Made by a program: the position numbers and the translations under genes
The notes under the pieces: model-generated
Told to the model about the DNA's origin: nothing
What the model saw: only the letters and a program-made list of their open reading frames with translations
Databases searched by the model: none
In this document: positions 15,495 through 24,233 of the stretch, piece by piece
How the letters are laid out: the number at the start of each line of letters is the position of its first letter
Position numbering within the stretch: position 1 is the first letter of the stretch
Assembly (NCBI GenBank): GCA_013153495.1
Contig: JAADEH010000012.1
Location: 186,001 to 250,000, forward strand
DNA length: 64,000 nt
Direction: 5' to 3'
From: Aquificota bacterium
Lineage (GTDB): Bacteria; Aquificota; Aquificia; Aquificales; Aquificaceae

Positions 15495-16844
15495 ATGAGG
15501 AAAGCTCTACTTATAGGTGCTCTGTTTTCAACCGCAACTCTTACCTTCGCAACTAACGGAGATAACCTTATAGGTTTAACCCCCGCTTCAAGAGCTATGG
15601 GTGGTATCGGTGTAGGTATGCCCGTCGGTCCCGTTGACTCCGTATTCAGAAACCCCGCATGGATGAGCGTAATGGAAAACAAGTTTACCGTCCAGTTCGG
15701 TGGGATACTGTTTATGCCAACCGTTAAGACCAAAACCGTAGGTGGTATGGAGAGCACAGCTTCGGCAGGTCCTCCACCAGATATATCTATAAACTCGAAT
15801 GGTTATATAAAGAGCGATGCAGACCTATTTACAGTTCCTGAAATAGGAATAGTTCATAGGATAAGCGACAGGCTTGTGTTCGGTCTTGGTGCTTTCGGTG
15901 TCTCCGGAATGGGTGTGGATTACAGGGACAAGAACCTTTATGACGCAGACCCTGGACCAGGTGTGTATTACACCAACGCTGTTGCAAAAATGCATACGAC
16001 CTTTCAGTTTATGAGGATAATTCCAGCTATAGCATTCCAGGTAAATGACATGTTTACTGTTTCTGGTGCTATACATGGAGCCTGGGGTTCTTTGGACATG
16101 GGAGCCATAATGTGTGCAGACACTGACTATGATACACTACCAGAGGCTGATAGGTGTTGGAACGCAGGTGGTGGGCAATCCCAAACGCTTGGTATAGGTT
16201 TCCAAGTTGGTGCCTCTTTAAATTTCGGAGATTTCCTATATGCAGGTATAACCTATCAATCCCCTGTATCTATGAAATATAAAAATGTTTTTGACTCTAA
16301 CGGAGATGGTAAGTATGAAGACCTTAAACTCCAACAGCCCCAAGAGGTTGCCTTTGGATTGGGTGCAGCTCCATTAGATGGTTTTAAAATAGGTCTTGAT
16401 TTAAGGTGGATTAACTGGAAAGATGCGGACGGATATGGAGATTTTAACTGGGATGACCAGTGGGTATTTGCAATAGGTCTTGAGTATAAGCCTATAGAAA
16501 AACTTGCACTAAGGTTAGGTTATAACTATGGAGAATCACCAATAGATGGAGGTGATAAAAACCCAAATTATCCATCTTCACCGAACATTCCTAATCTGGC
16601 AGTTCCTTTCTCGGACTACAATATAGCGTGGTTTAATTTGGTAGGATTTCCTGCCATATCAGAGCAACATATAACTATCGGTGCAGGTTACGAATTCACG
16701 GATACATTCAGCATAGATGTATCATATGTAAGAGCGCTTGAAAACGATGTTAAAGCTTGTGTCCAGGGAACAAGTTGTAATTTCTATACTCAAACTAAAA
16801 TGTATCAAGACTCCATATCTGTAGGTGCTACTTGGAAGTTCTAA
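15495..16844 (+). CDS. Outer membrane transport protein, OmpP1/FadL/TodX family
   Basis: The ATG at 15495 is preceded by AGGGAGGTAG at 15481-15490 and opens a signal peptide (MRKALLIGALFSTATLTFATNG), so I prefer it to 15432. The 449-residue protein has the family start (NLIGLTPASRAMGGIGVGMPVG and NPAWMS), repeated amphipathic beta strands and a C-terminal aromatic (WKF) as in outer membrane barrels. FadL-type channels pass hydrophobic molecules such as fatty acids or hydrocarbons; the substrate here is unknown. It is a single-gene unit closed by a strong terminator. Confidence 0.9.
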   Translation: MRKALLIGALFSTATLTFATNGDNLIGLTPASRAMGGIGVGMPVGPVDSVFRNPAWMSVMENKFTVQFGGILFMPTVKTKTVGGMESTASAGPPPDISINSNGYIKSDADLFTVPEIGIVHRISDRLVFGLGAFGVSGMGVDYRDKNLYDADPGPGVYYTNAVAKMHTTFQFMRIIPAIAFQVNDMFTVSGAIHGAWGSLDMGAIMCADTDYDTLPEADRCWNAGGGQSQTLGIGFQVGASLNFGDFLYAGITYQSPVSMKYKNVFDSNGDGKYEDLKLQQPQEVAFGLGAAPLDGFKIGLDLRWINWKDADGYGDFNWDDQWVFAIGLEYKPIEKLALRLGYNYGESPIDGGDKNPNYPSSPNIPNLAVPFSDYNIAWFNLVGFPAISEQHITIGAGYEFTDTFSIDVSYVRALENDVKACVQGTSCNFYTQTKMYQDSISVGATWKF

Positions 16845-16852
16845 AAATCATC

Positions 16853-16880
16853 ACCCCCGCAAAGCGGGGGTCTTTTTTAT
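16853..16880 (+). terminator. Rho-independent terminator
   Basis: A perfect 8-bp stem, ACCCCCGC (16853-16860) and GCGGGGGT (16864-16871), has a three-base AAA loop and is followed by CTTTTTTAT. It lies 9 bases after the porin stop codon. It is the clearest intrinsic terminator in the window. The T tract abuts the convergent yjbQ stop. Confidence 0.92.
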
Positions 16881-17290
16881 TCTCCTATTATCTTTATGAC
16901 AGCTCTCTTGGGTCTTTGTCCGTCAAACTCCGCATAAAAAATCTCTTGCCAGGGTCCCAAATCTAACCTGCCTTCAGTTATGGGTAGAACTACCTGAAGG
17001 TGAACCAGGAGATTTTTGAGGTGAGCATCCCCGTTGTCCTCCCCCGTTAGATGGTGTTTGTAGTCCGCTCTGAAGGGTGCGAGTTTTTCGAGCCACTCCC
17101 AGATGTCTTCGTGCAGTCCCTCTTCGTCGTCCTGAATTATCACCGCAGAGGTCAGGTGCATAGCAGAAACGAGACAAAGACCTTCCTTTACACCGCTCTC
17201 CTTTACCGCTTCTTTTACGGTGTCGGTTATCCTTATAAGCTCCCTTCTCTTTTCCGTCTTGAAGGTTAGATACTTGGTGTATGACTTCAA
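16877..17290 (-). CDS. yjbQ: YjbQ family protein (UPF0047)
   Basis: The 137-residue protein has the family's compact fold signature: [31 protein letters not shown], then [19 protein letters not shown] with conserved His and Asp, and [20 protein letters not shown]. The E. coli member has weak thiamine phosphate synthase activity, but the true role is unsettled. The start codon is TTG, two bases after the stop of the upstream gene. The two probably form an operon. Confidence 0.9.
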   Translation of the reverse strand: MKSYTKYLTFKTEKRRELIRITDTVKEAVKESGVKEGLCLVSAMHLTSAVIIQDDEEGLHEDIWEWLEKLAPFRADYKHHLTGEDNGDAHLKNLLVHLQVVLPITEGRLDLGPWQEIFYAEFDGQRPKRAVIKIIGE

Positions 17291-17291
17291 T

Positions 17292-17681
17292 CTAACTTAC
17301 CTTGAGTTCTTCGAGTTTGCCTTTTATGTCTTCCAGCTGACCTTCCAGTTCCTTTACCTTATCCATTATCTTGGGACAATACATGACCTCTCCTTTGGAG
17401 AGGTATCTCGCTTTCCTCTTGAGTTCCTTTATCCTTCTTCTGGTTTTTCTCAGGTCTATGAGGTAAAACCACCTTGTTATGGCAACTGCGGTTTTGTAGA
17501 GGTCTTTATCGTTAGCTCTCAGCTCCCTCTTGAGTCTTCTTCTTTCCTTCTGTCCCGCATGGAAAGAGAGGAGCTGAACCGTTTTTTTGCCCTTTGCCTC
17601 CTTTACCAGACTCTCCATAACGCTCCTGAAGGAACCCTGAAACTTCTTTTTGGAGTTTCCTATCTTTGCCCAGAGTTCCAT
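17292..17681 (-). CDS. Unrecognised basic coiled-coil protein
   Basis: I place the start at 17681 because AAAGGAGGT lies just upstream at good spacing and a TATAAT (complement of 17710-17715) lies before that. The frame is open further, to 17810, over the trpE start. The 129-residue product is very basic, with Lys/Arg-rich helices ([18 protein letters not shown]) and a C-terminal coiled coil ([21 protein letters not shown]). RNA binding or a structural role is possible. I do not recognise a family. Upstream of yjbQ in the same unit. Confidence 0.65.
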   Translation of the reverse strand: MELWAKIGNSKKKFQGSFRSVMESLVKEAKGKKTVQLLSFHAGQKERRRLKRELRANDKDLYKTAVAITRWFYLIDLRKTRRRIKELKRKARYLSKGEVMYCPKIMDKVKELEGQLEDIKGKLEELKVS

Positions 17682-17709
17682 TTCCCTTACCTCCTTTGGA
17701 GAGGAAGAT

Positions 17710-17715
17710 ATTATA
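17710..17715 (-). promoter_or_regulatory. -10 element for the basic coiled-coil gene and yjbQ
   Basis: Minus-strand TATAAT lies about 29 bases before the ATG at 17681, leaving a short leader that contains the AAAGGAGGT ribosome site. This is a conventional promoter, in contrast to the leaderless layout of the divergent trpE (TATCAT at 17726-17731, eight bases before its ATG). Confidence 0.45.
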
Positions 17716-17739
17716 GCAAATCGTTTATCATAACCTTTC

Positions 17740-19218
17740 ATGGAGCTAAATCTTTCCCTGCGGGAAGTTAAGGAGCTTTCTAAGGACTTTAACGTAATCC
17801 CTCTATACACGGAAATCCTTGCGGATGTGGAAACTCCTCTTTCGGTCTTTTTGAAGCTCGAGCAAAGGGACCGTTTTAACTTTCTGCTCGAGAGTGCGGA
17901 AGGGGGTGAGAAGTGGGGTAGGTTTTCCTTCGTTATTTCGGGTTCTTCCTTCTACATAAGGACTAAGGGTAAGTTCGGAGAGGTCTATGACAGGGGAAGG
18001 GTGAGCTTCTTTGAAAGCTCGGACCCTCTGAGTAAAATAGGGGAGCTTATTGAAAGCTTTGTCCCTTACAACGACCCTTCCCTTCCGAGGTTCTGGGGTG
18101 GTCTTGTGGGATACGTTGCCTACGATGTGGTTAAGTTCTACGAACCGGTTCCCGATACGAACCCGGACCCCATAAAGACCTACGACATTTACATGGTCCT
18201 GACAGACAGGGTGGTTATTCACGACAACCTCACAGGGAAGATAAAGGTAGTGTGTCCAATCCTGACGGAAAGAGGGGTAGAGGTTGAATACGAGAGAGCG
18301 GTTGAGGAAATAGAAAGCACCGTTGAGGCTCTAAGAAGGAACACCGCAAGCCACATGAATTTTGAAGAGATTGAGCCTGACCTTTCCCTTTGGGAGTCAA
18401 ACTTTGAGAGGGAAGAGTTCGAAAAGGCAGTTCTGAAGGCTAAGGAGTATATAGCTCAGGGGGACGTTATACAGGTGGTTCTATCCCAGAGGTTCAGAAG
18501 ACCTTACGAAGGAGACCCCAAAAGGGTTTATAGAGTTCTAAGGTATTTAAACCCTTCTCCCTACATGTATTATCTGGACTTCAGGGAGCTGAAGGTTATA
18601 GGGTCTTCACCTGAAGTGCTCGTGAGGGTGGAAGATGGCAGGATAGATACCCGTCCCATAGCGGGAACCCGTCCGAGGGGAAGAACTTACGAGGAAGATA
18701 AAAGCCTTGAAGAGGACCTCCTGTCGGACGAGAAGGAAAGAGCGGAGCACCTTATGCTCGTTGACCTTGCCAGGAACGACATAGGAAGGGTGTCCAAAAT
18801 GGGGAGCGTTAAGGTGGAAGACTTTATGCGTATAGAAAGGTATTCCCACGTTATGCACATAGTTTCCGACGTGGTCGGAGAGCTGAAAGAGGGTATGGGT
18901 GCTCTTGATGTTCTGAAGGCTACCTTCCCTGCGGGGACGGTTTCGGGTGCTCCAAAGGTGAGAGCCATGCAGATAATAGAGGAACTCGAACCTGAAAAGA
19001 GGGGTATATATGCGGGAAGTGTGGGATACGTTTCCTTTCAGGGGAATATGGACATGGCTATTGCCATAAGAACTGCGGTCATCAGGGACAGGGAGATATT
19101 CGTTCAGGCAGGAGCCGGTATAGTAGCGGACTCGGTTCCGGAAAGGGAGTGGGAAGAGACTCTGAACAAAGCCAAGGCTCTCATGAAAGCGGTGGACAGT
19201 GCGGAAAGGGAAGTCTAA
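17740..19218 (+). CDS. trpE: Anthranilate synthase component I
   Basis: TrpE converts chorismate to anthranilate with ammonia supplied by the TrpG glutaminase. The 492-residue protein has the N-terminal regulatory region (LLESAEGGEKWGRFSFV), where a Ser near the LLES block normally binds tryptophan. The catalytic region shows AGTRPRG, DEKERAEHLMLVDLARND, GRVS, HVMHIVSDVVGEL, TFPAGTVSGAPKVRAM and IAIRTAV. Its start lacks a ribosome site and has TATCAT eight bases upstream. No other trp gene is adjacent; trpF is 40 kb away. Confidence 0.96.
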   Translation: MELNLSLREVKELSKDFNVIPLYTEILADVETPLSVFLKLEQRDRFNFLLESAEGGEKWGRFSFVISGSSFYIRTKGKFGEVYDRGRVSFFESSDPLSKIGELIESFVPYNDPSLPRFWGGLVGYVAYDVVKFYEPVPDTNPDPIKTYDIYMVLTDRVVIHDNLTGKIKVVCPILTERGVEVEYERAVEEIESTVEALRRNTASHMNFEEIEPDLSLWESNFEREEFEKAVLKAKEYIAQGDVIQVVLSQRFRRPYEGDPKRVYRVLRYLNPSPYMYYLDFRELKVIGSSPEVLVRVEDGRIDTRPIAGTRPRGRTYEEDKSLEEDLLSDEKERAEHLMLVDLARNDIGRVSKMGSVKVEDFMRIERYSHVMHIVSDVVGELKEGMGALDVLKATFPAGTVSGAPKVRAMQIIEELEPEKRGIYAGSVGYVSFQGNMDMAIAIRTAVIRDREIFVQAGAGIVADSVPEREWEETLNKAKALMKAVDSAEREV

Positions 19219-19757
19219 TCCACATACAAAGAAAGCCTCGGAACACCGAAGGTCCTTCTAACCTCATTCTTTATGAGTTCTCCGAAGATTTCCCTGTTTT
19301 CCTTAAATTCTTCAAACTTGGACATTATTCTTTCCCTCTCTTCCGGGGATAATTTTTTCCAGAGCTTTCTGAGTATAGAGGTTTCAATGTCTCTCAGTAT
19401 CCTCTCCGCTTCTTCCTCACTGGTCGGTTCCTGCACGTGGGTTTCGATTAGGTGCTTAACAAGCTCCAGCTTTTTCTTGAACCTCCCTTTCCAGTCAAGC
19501 TCTATCTTCTGAGCTTCAAGTCTTAGGTGGTTTTCGTATCTGTCCATTATGGAGTTAAAACACAGAAAGAGGGGATGTTTGCTTCTCCTCTTAGGGTTTA
19601 TTGAGCGGTAGCATTCTTCAACACCTTCACGCACAACCTCCTCCGGAATTCCCATATCGTCCAGCATCTTTAAAAACAACTTTTCCCGGGGAGATAGGAA
19701 GAAGACACCTCCTTTAACAGATAGAACGAACTCTTCGAGTTTTTTAGAGTAGCTCAT
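19215..19757 (-). CDS. Unrecognised helical protein
   Basis: This 180-residue charged protein is almost entirely helical in appearance (EEAERILRDIETSILRKLWKKLSPEERERIMSKF). It has no signal peptide, membrane segment or cysteine motif beyond two isolated Cys. It overlaps the trpE stop by four bases in convergent orientation. Its start (19757) coincides with the last base of the vapC frame on the same strand, so the three genes may be co-transcribed. Probably specific to this lineage. Confidence 0.6.
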   Translation of the reverse strand: MSYSKKLEEFVLSVKGGVFFLSPREKLFLKMLDDMGIPEEVVREGVEECYRSINPKRRSKHPLFLCFNSIMDRYENHLRLEAQKIELDWKGRFKKKLELVKHLIETHVQEPTSEEEAERILRDIETSILRKLWKKLSPEERERIMSKFEEFKENREIFGELIKNEVRRTFGVPRLSLYVD

Positions 19758-20161
19758 TATCTCAATAAAACCACATCTTGAAGTCCCTGAAAATCGTCCT
19801 TATCAAAAGTGTATAGGGGAGTCCTTCTTTCTGCCACAGCTTGGCAGTATATTAGAGCATCAGAGAACTTCATTCCATTTTTATATAGTTCCAAAGCTTC
19901 GAATACAACTTTTTCTTTTTCGACTTCTGCAGGTAAAGAGGACAGACTTTTTACAATCTGAACAACATAGTCCCTATCCAGCTTATAAACTCTGCTCAGG
20001 ACGAAAACAAGCTCCATTATCACGACGATAGGCACAAAAAACACCTCACCTTGTTCCCTTGCCTTATAGATTATGTCCTCCGCTATATTTGCATGACTCT
20101 CGTTATCCTTAAGCAAGAACCTTAAAATCACATTCGTATCAATAGTTCCCTTACAGTTCAC
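19757..20161 (-). CDS. PIN-domain ribonuclease toxin (VapC type)
   Basis: The 134-residue PIN domain carries its acidic metal-binding positions: TIDTNVILRFLL (first Asp near residue 8), a central Glu (MELVFVLSR), KFSDALIYCQA and the terminal TFDKDDF. VapC toxins cleave tRNA or rRNA and are inhibited by an AbrB- or MetJ-type partner. The start overlaps the antitoxin gene by 11 bases, the standard order for such pairs. Length is typical. Confidence 0.9.
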   Translation of the reverse strand: MNCKGTIDTNVILRFLLKDNESHANIAEDIIYKAREQGEVFFVPIVVIMELVFVLSRVYKLDRDYVVQIVKSLSSLPAEVEKEKVVFEALELYKNGMKFSDALIYCQAVAERRTPLYTFDKDDFQGLQDVVLLR

Positions 20162-20384
20162 CCCGAGCTATGCCCTCCTCAAAAGCATCTTCCATTTCTT
20201 CATCGGATAAAGGTTTTTCTAATATACCTCTGAATTTATCTATGCTTTCAACTTTTTTTAGAATTATCTTCCCTTCTTCTACGTCTATCAAGATAAAATC
20301 ACCTTCTTTTAGACCAATCATTTTTCTAATTTTCTCAGGGATAACGAGTTGACCTTTAGAAGACAATCTGGATATTGATACCAT
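20151..20384 (-). CDS. AbrB/MazE-type antitoxin
   Basis: The 77-residue protein has the swapped-hairpin DNA-binding domain (SRLSSKGQLVIPEKIRKMIGL, then GDFILIDVEEGKIILKKV). A C-terminal tail (about 50-77) would wrap its PIN partner. It lies upstream of and overlaps the VapC-type gene. Such antitoxins repress their own operon; the AT-rich stretch at 20385-20405 is the only room for an operator. Confidence 0.9.
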   Translation of the reverse strand: MVSISRLSSKGQLVIPEKIRKMIGLKEGDFILIDVEEGKIILKKVESIDKFRGILEKPLSDEEMEDAFEEGIARGEL

Positions 20385-20405
20385 AACAGAAATTAATTTA
20401 AAAAC

Positions 20406-20765
20406 TCATCTTATGTAGGCAACTGCAACGGAGTAATCCTTCTCGTGGGATATGGAAACTAACACTTCCCTCTTTCCGAGAACATTCCTTATGTCTTCCC
20501 TGTGAAGAACTACCTTTGCAGGTTTTCCACGGTTTCCGAGAACTTCTATCTCTTTAAAGCGCAGTAGAATTCCGAATTCCGCATAAACAGCCTTCAAAAC
20601 AGCTTCCTTGCAAGCCCACCTTGCGGACAGACAAGGTATGAAAGCTTCCTGAGAGTTGCAGTAATCTATCTCCCTCTGGGTGTATATACGCTTTAAAAAG
20701 CGTTCTCCGAATTTTTCTATTGCTCTTTCAATCCTTTCGTTCTTTACTATGTCAATACCTATCAT
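20406..20765 (-). CDS. acpS: Holo-[acyl-carrier-protein] synthase
   Basis: AcpS transfers 4'-phosphopantetheine from CoA to acyl carrier protein. The 119-residue protein shows the two family signatures: IGIDIVKNERI at the start, with the metal-binding Asp, and ARWACKEAVLKAV in the middle, with the catalytic Glu. It ends VSISHEKDYSVAVAYIR. It overlaps flgJ by 14 bases, so a fatty-acid gene is co-translated with flagellar ring genes. Its substrate gene acpP is 3.2 kb away on the other strand. Confidence 0.95.
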   Translation of the reverse strand: MIGIDIVKNERIERAIEKFGERFLKRIYTQREIDYCNSQEAFIPCLSARWACKEAVLKAVYAEFGILLRFKEIEVLGNRGKPAKVVLHREDIRNVLGKREVLVSISHEKDYSVAVAYIR

Positions 20766-21456
20766 CGAGGGTGCTTAATTTTACCATTCCGAGGATTTTG
20801 TTCAGGTAGTTTCGTGTCTCTTCCGGCAAGAGCGAGGGGTCCTTGAGAACATTCTCCGTTCCTGCCCTCATCAGGTTTCCTATGCCCCAGTTGTAGGCTA
20901 TTAGAACGAGCCTCCAGTCCTTGAGCCTTTCGTATAGCGTCTTTATGTATTCGAGAGCCGCACGGGTTGATTTTACGGGGTCGAACCTTTCGTCCACCTC
21001 CTCGTCAACTCTCAGTCCGAGTCCTCTTGCCGTCTCCGGCATAAGTTGCCACAGTCCTGCGGCACCCTTGTGCGATACCGCATTGGGGTCGTATCCGCTC
21101 TCCACCTCGGGGATTTTCCTTATCCAGGAAGGCAGTCCTGCGGACCTTATCATGTCTTCCACGAGCTTTCTCAGGTCATTATCCTCGTAGGTTTTTTCAG
21201 CCTTTTCGTATTTCTCGAGAATGAACTTGGCTATGCCTATCCCCCCAGCCTTTGCAAGTTGCATGCTCAAGTTTTCCAAGAGCATATCGTAAGAAACTCT
21301 CTGATAGAAACTTTTGTTCTTCAAAATAGGACGGTAGGCTTCCTTTAGGATTTGTTTTATTAGAACCGCTTCAAACTCCTTAGCGACCTCCTTTATATCC
21401 CTCTTGCCAAGCTCCCCGTAGTTGTAGGAAGGTTTAGAAAAGTAAATCCTGTTCAT
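20752..21456 (-). CDS. flgJ: FlgJ-like rod-binding protein fused to an SLT lytic transglycosylase
   Basis: Residues about 10-80 match the FlgJ N-terminal rod-binding/capping domain (KEVAKEFEAVLIKQILKEAYR ... LLENLSMQLAKAGGIGIAKFIL). Residues about 105-230 form an SLT-type lysozyme-like domain (IPEVESGYDPNAVSHKGAAGLWQLMPETA, with the catalytic Glu in PEVES, and IAYNWGIGN). The protein would open peptidoglycan for the flagellar rod. Enterobacterial FlgJ instead carries a glucosaminidase-type hydrolase. There is no clear signal peptide, so export would be through the flagellar apparatus. It overlaps flgI by four bases. Confidence 0.9.
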   Translation of the reverse strand: MNRIYFSKPSYNYGELGKRDIKEVAKEFEAVLIKQILKEAYRPILKNKSFYQRVSYDMLLENLSMQLAKAGGIGIAKFILEKYEKAEKTYEDNDLRKLVEDMIRSAGLPSWIRKIPEVESGYDPNAVSHKGAAGLWQLMPETARGLGLRVDEEVDERFDPVKSTRAALEYIKTLYERLKDWRLVLIAYNWGIGNLMRAGTENVLKDPSLLPEETRNYLNKILGMVKLSTLDDRY

Positions 21457-22541
21457 AGAACCTCCAGCTTAGCCTTGAGTGCTCCCGCTTCCTTTATTGC
21501 CTGAAGAACGGAAATTATCTCACGGGGAGTTGCCCCTATGCGGTTTAGAGAGTTAACAAGTTCTTCCACCGACGCACCTTTTATGGGGACTATCCTCTTC
21601 TTTTCCTCTACCACCTCTATCTCGGTTCTGGGGACGACTTTGGTCTCTCCGGGTGAGAAGGGTGGTGGTTGAACCACTTCCGGACGCTCCTTTATCTTAA
21701 CTATCAAGCTTCCCACCGCTACGGCAACGGGGCTTATCCGGACGTTCCCCCCGAACACAACCGTTCCCGTCCTTCCGTCTATAATTACCTTTGCCACCTG
21801 AGAGGTATTTATCTCTATGTTTTCCACCTGTGCAAGAAAGTCCACCGGGTTTTCACCTTCCGGAATTACGACCTCAACGGTGGCACTGTCTATGGCTTTT
21901 GCGGTGCCCTCACCGAACCGACTGTTTATGGCGTCTTGAACAAGCTTAGCGGTGGTGAAGTCCGGGACATCGAGGGTTATCTTGACAGTCCTGAACTCCA
22001 TATCGAAGGGTAGGTCTCTTTCGAGGATAGCTCCGTTGGGTATCCTGCCCACTGTAGGGACATTCTTGACCTGTCTGGCACCTCTTCCCCTTGCCTCGTA
22101 TCCTCCCACTATTACCTGTCCCTGAGCTATGGCATAAGTTTTCCCGTCAGGACCCTTCAGCTCCGTATACATTAGGGTTCCACCTTCGAGGCTTTTCGCA
22201 TCTCCAATAGAAGAGACCGTAACGTCAAATCTCATGCCAGCCTTGGCGTAGGGTGGAACCTTTGCGGTTACGAAAACCGCTGCGACGTTTTTGACGGTCA
22301 TTCTGTTGGGGTCAACCACTATACCCATCTTCTGGAGAGCGTTGGCGAGGCTCTTTACCGTAAACTGCGTAGCTTTCCCATCTCCCGTCCCCTTCAGTCC
22401 CACTACGAGACCGTATCCTCTGAGGTAGTTTATCCTGTGCCCTTCGAAGCTCGCTATGTCCTTAATCCTTTCACCGAAGGTTACGGAAACCAGCAGGAGT
22501 ATCAGAAGGGGAATATTAAGGCAAATATTCTTGCCAGCCAT
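21453..22541 (-). CDS. flgI: Flagellar P-ring protein FlgI
   Basis: FlgI forms the periplasmic P ring around the flagellar rod. The 362-residue protein has a signal peptide (NIPLLILLLVSVTFG). Family blocks are present: RIKDIASFEGHRINYLRGYGLVVGLKGTGDG, NVAAVFVTAKVPPYAKAGMRFDV and GGTLMYTELKGPDGKTYAIAQG. It ends with LVNSLNRIGATPREIISVLQAIKEAGAL. The assigned start lies 40 bases inside flgH, so coupling is tight. Length is normal. Confidence 0.96.
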   Translation of the reverse strand: MAGKNICLNIPLLILLLVSVTFGERIKDIASFEGHRINYLRGYGLVVGLKGTGDGKATQFTVKSLANALQKMGIVVDPNRMTVKNVAAVFVTAKVPPYAKAGMRFDVTVSSIGDAKSLEGGTLMYTELKGPDGKTYAIAQGQVIVGGYEARGRGARQVKNVPTVGRIPNGAILERDLPFDMEFRTVKITLDVPDFTTAKLVQDAINSRFGEGTAKAIDSATVEVVIPEGENPVDFLAQVENIEINTSQVAKVIIDGRTGTVVFGGNVRISPVAVAVGSLIVKIKERPEVVQPPPFSPGETKVVPRTEIEVVEEKKRIVPIKGASVEELVNSLNRIGATPREIISVLQAIKEAGALKAKLEVL

Positions 22542-23179
22542 CCCGGCTTACCTCCCTCAGCCATGTAGCCCTTTCCATCGAGGAATATCTCCATGTTGGC
22601 AATCCTGTCGCTCGAGACTGTGTTGGTGCTGTCTATGTCTTCCGGTCTTATGATGCCTCTGAGAACGAACTCCCTTCTCATTCCGTTCACCACGATGTAT
22701 TTCTTTGCTTCTATTAACATCGTCCTGTTCGGGTAAACTTTTACCACCCTCCCCGCAAGTTTGGTGGTTAAAACCCCTTGCTGTTGGATTTTGCTTGCCG
22801 CTTTGGTGTCAAACTTTCCCTGTCCCTGGGAGCCGAGGTTTGCAAGGGTGTTGGCTGGAAGACCGAAGAAGGCGCTTATGGCGTTTGAGAATGAAGAAGA
22901 CCTGCCTGCCTGATTGGATATGCTCTCGACCGCATTTATACTTTCCTTGACCGATATGAAAATCAGGTCTCCGGGTCTGGAAGCACGGTTTTCACCGTAT
23001 AGGTCCGTGGAACCTTCTCCCACGAAGAGACTACCTCTGGTTCTGTGGGGAGTGTATTCCTCTTGAGGGAAGGGGTTTTCGCTTTCGTAGGTCTTTATGT
23101 CCTTCGGCTTCTGGGAGCAGGATAGAGTCAACAGGGTTAAAAAGGCTATGAAAAAAGTTAAAAAACTCCCCATCATCAC
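22502..23179 (-). CDS. flgH: Flagellar L-ring lipoprotein FlgH
   Basis: FlgH forms the outer-membrane L ring. The 225-residue product has a lipobox (LLTLSC) after a hydrophobic leader. Conserved blocks include GSLFVGEGSTDLYGENRASRPGDLIFISVKES and KLAGRVVKVYPNRTMLIEAKKYIVVNG, followed by RREFVLRGIIRPEDID and a C-terminal hydrophobic residue. It is the first gene of the flgH-flgI-flgJ-acpS unit. The divergent fabG start is 46 bases away. Confidence 0.95.
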   Translation of the reverse strand: MMMGSFLTFFIAFLTLLTLSCSQKPKDIKTYESENPFPQEEYTPHRTRGSLFVGEGSTDLYGENRASRPGDLIFISVKESINAVESISNQAGRSSSFSNAISAFFGLPANTLANLGSQGQGKFDTKAASKIQQQGVLTTKLAGRVVKVYPNRTMLIEAKKYIVVNGMRREFVLRGIIRPEDIDSTNTVSSDRIANMEIFLDGKGYMAEGGKPGWLARIFALIFPF

Positions 23180-23207
23180 TAATATAGCAAGGGAGCGTCA
23201 AATCTGC

Positions 23208-23213
23208 TATAAT
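23208..23213 (+). promoter_or_regulatory. -10 element of fabG
   Basis: TATAAT ends 12 bases before the fabG ATG (23226). The 12 bases (TTGTAGCCAATC) lack a Shine-Dalgarno motif, so the leader would be only about 5 bases long. It would drive the fabG-acpP-fabF-rnc operon. Confidence 0.5.
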
Positions 23214-23225
23214 TTGTAGCCAATC

Positions 23226-23969
23226 ATGATAAACCTCTCCGACAAGGTAGCCCTCATCACAGGTTCCACCCGTGGGATAGGAAAGGCAACAGCCTTCAAA
23301 CTCGCTCAGGCGGGAGCACAGGTGATAATAACCGGAAGGAGCGAGGACAGGGCAAAGGCGGTTGCGCAGGAAATATCGTCCCAGACGGGAGCAAAAACCT
23401 ACTGGGTGGAGCTTGACGTAGGCTCCAAGGACTCCGTGGAAGAGGCTGTAAAAAAGATAACCGAGCAGGTGGGAAGCGTCCACATACTCGTGAACAACGC
23501 AGGCATAACCAGGGACACCCTCTTTATGAGAATGAAGTTCGAGGACTGGGAAGAGGTTCTGAGGGTAAACCTGACGGGGACCTTTCTCATAACCCAGAAG
23601 CTCATAAAGGGAATGCTCAAGAACCGGTGGGGAAGAATTATAAACATGTCCTCGGTGGTGGCGTTCATAGGCAACGTGGGTCAGGCTAATTACTCCGCTA
23701 CGAAGGCGGGACTTATTGGGTTTACCAAGACCCTCGCAAAGGAGCTTGCACCGAGGAACATAACCGTGAATGCGGTCGCTCCCGGTTTCATAGAGACGGA
23801 CATGACCGATGCAATACCCGACGACATAAAGGAGAAGTTCTTAGAGCAGATACCCATGAACAGGTTCGGCAAGGCGGAGGATGTGGCTAATGTGGTTCTC
23901 TTTTTAGCTTCGGACCTTGCCTCATACATAACCGGTGAGGTAATTCATGTTAACGGAGGTCTCTTTTAA
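23226..23969 (+). CDS. fabG: 3-oxoacyl-[acyl-carrier-protein] reductase
   Basis: FabG reduces 3-ketoacyl-ACP with NADPH in fatty acid elongation. The 247-residue short-chain dehydrogenase has the cofactor motif GSTRGIGKATA near residue 13 and NNAGITRD. The catalytic Ser-Tyr-Lys set is visible in IINMSS and ANYSATKAG, followed by the C-terminal ITGEVIHVNGGLF. It is the first of four co-oriented genes and is followed 27 bases later by acpP. Confidence 0.97.
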   Translation: MINLSDKVALITGSTRGIGKATAFKLAQAGAQVIITGRSEDRAKAVAQEISSQTGAKTYWVELDVGSKDSVEEAVKKITEQVGSVHILVNNAGITRDTLFMRMKFEDWEEVLRVNLTGTFLITQKLIKGMLKNRWGRIINMSSVVAFIGNVGQANYSATKAGLIGFTKTLAKELAPRNITVNAVAPGFIETDMTDAIPDDIKEKFLEQIPMNRFGKAEDVANVVLFLASDLASYITGEVIHVNGGLF

Positions 23970-23996
23970 ATAAAATCTTATGCGGAGGTGAAGGAT

Positions 23997-24233
23997 ATGG
24001 CTCTTGAGGACAGAATTAAGGAAATCATAGCTGACCAGCTGGGGGTGGAGCAGGAGAAGATTACCCCTGAAGCTAAGTTCGTAGATGACCTGGGAGCTGA
24101 CTCCCTCGACGTTGTTGAATTGATAATGGCTTTTGAGGAGGAGTTCGGCATAGAAATTCCCGACGAGGATGCGGAGAAGATACAGACCGTCGGGGACGTC
24201 ATCAACTACCTCAAGGAAAAGGTAGGCGGATGA
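23997..24233 (+). CDS. acpP: Acyl carrier protein
   Basis: This 78-residue acidic helical protein carries growing acyl chains on a 4'-phosphopantetheine attached to Ser36 of the DSL motif ([11 protein letters not shown]). I prefer ATG 23997 to the in-frame GTG at 23988, because GCGGAGGTG forms a good ribosome site just upstream of it. The strong site fits the high expression usual for ACP. The stop overlaps the fabF ATG (ATGA). Confidence 0.97.
   Translation: MALEDRIKEIIADQLGVEQEKITPEAKFVDDLGADSLDVVELIMAFEEEFGIEIPDEDAEKIQTVGDVINYLKEKVGG

Noticed and set aside
16853-16880. Bidirectional terminator serving yjbQ as well
   Set aside because: The minus-strand reading lacks a clear T tract after the stem (the bases before the stem are TAAAAATCAT on the plus strand, giving only a weak ATGATTTTTA), so I assign it with confidence only to the porin gene.
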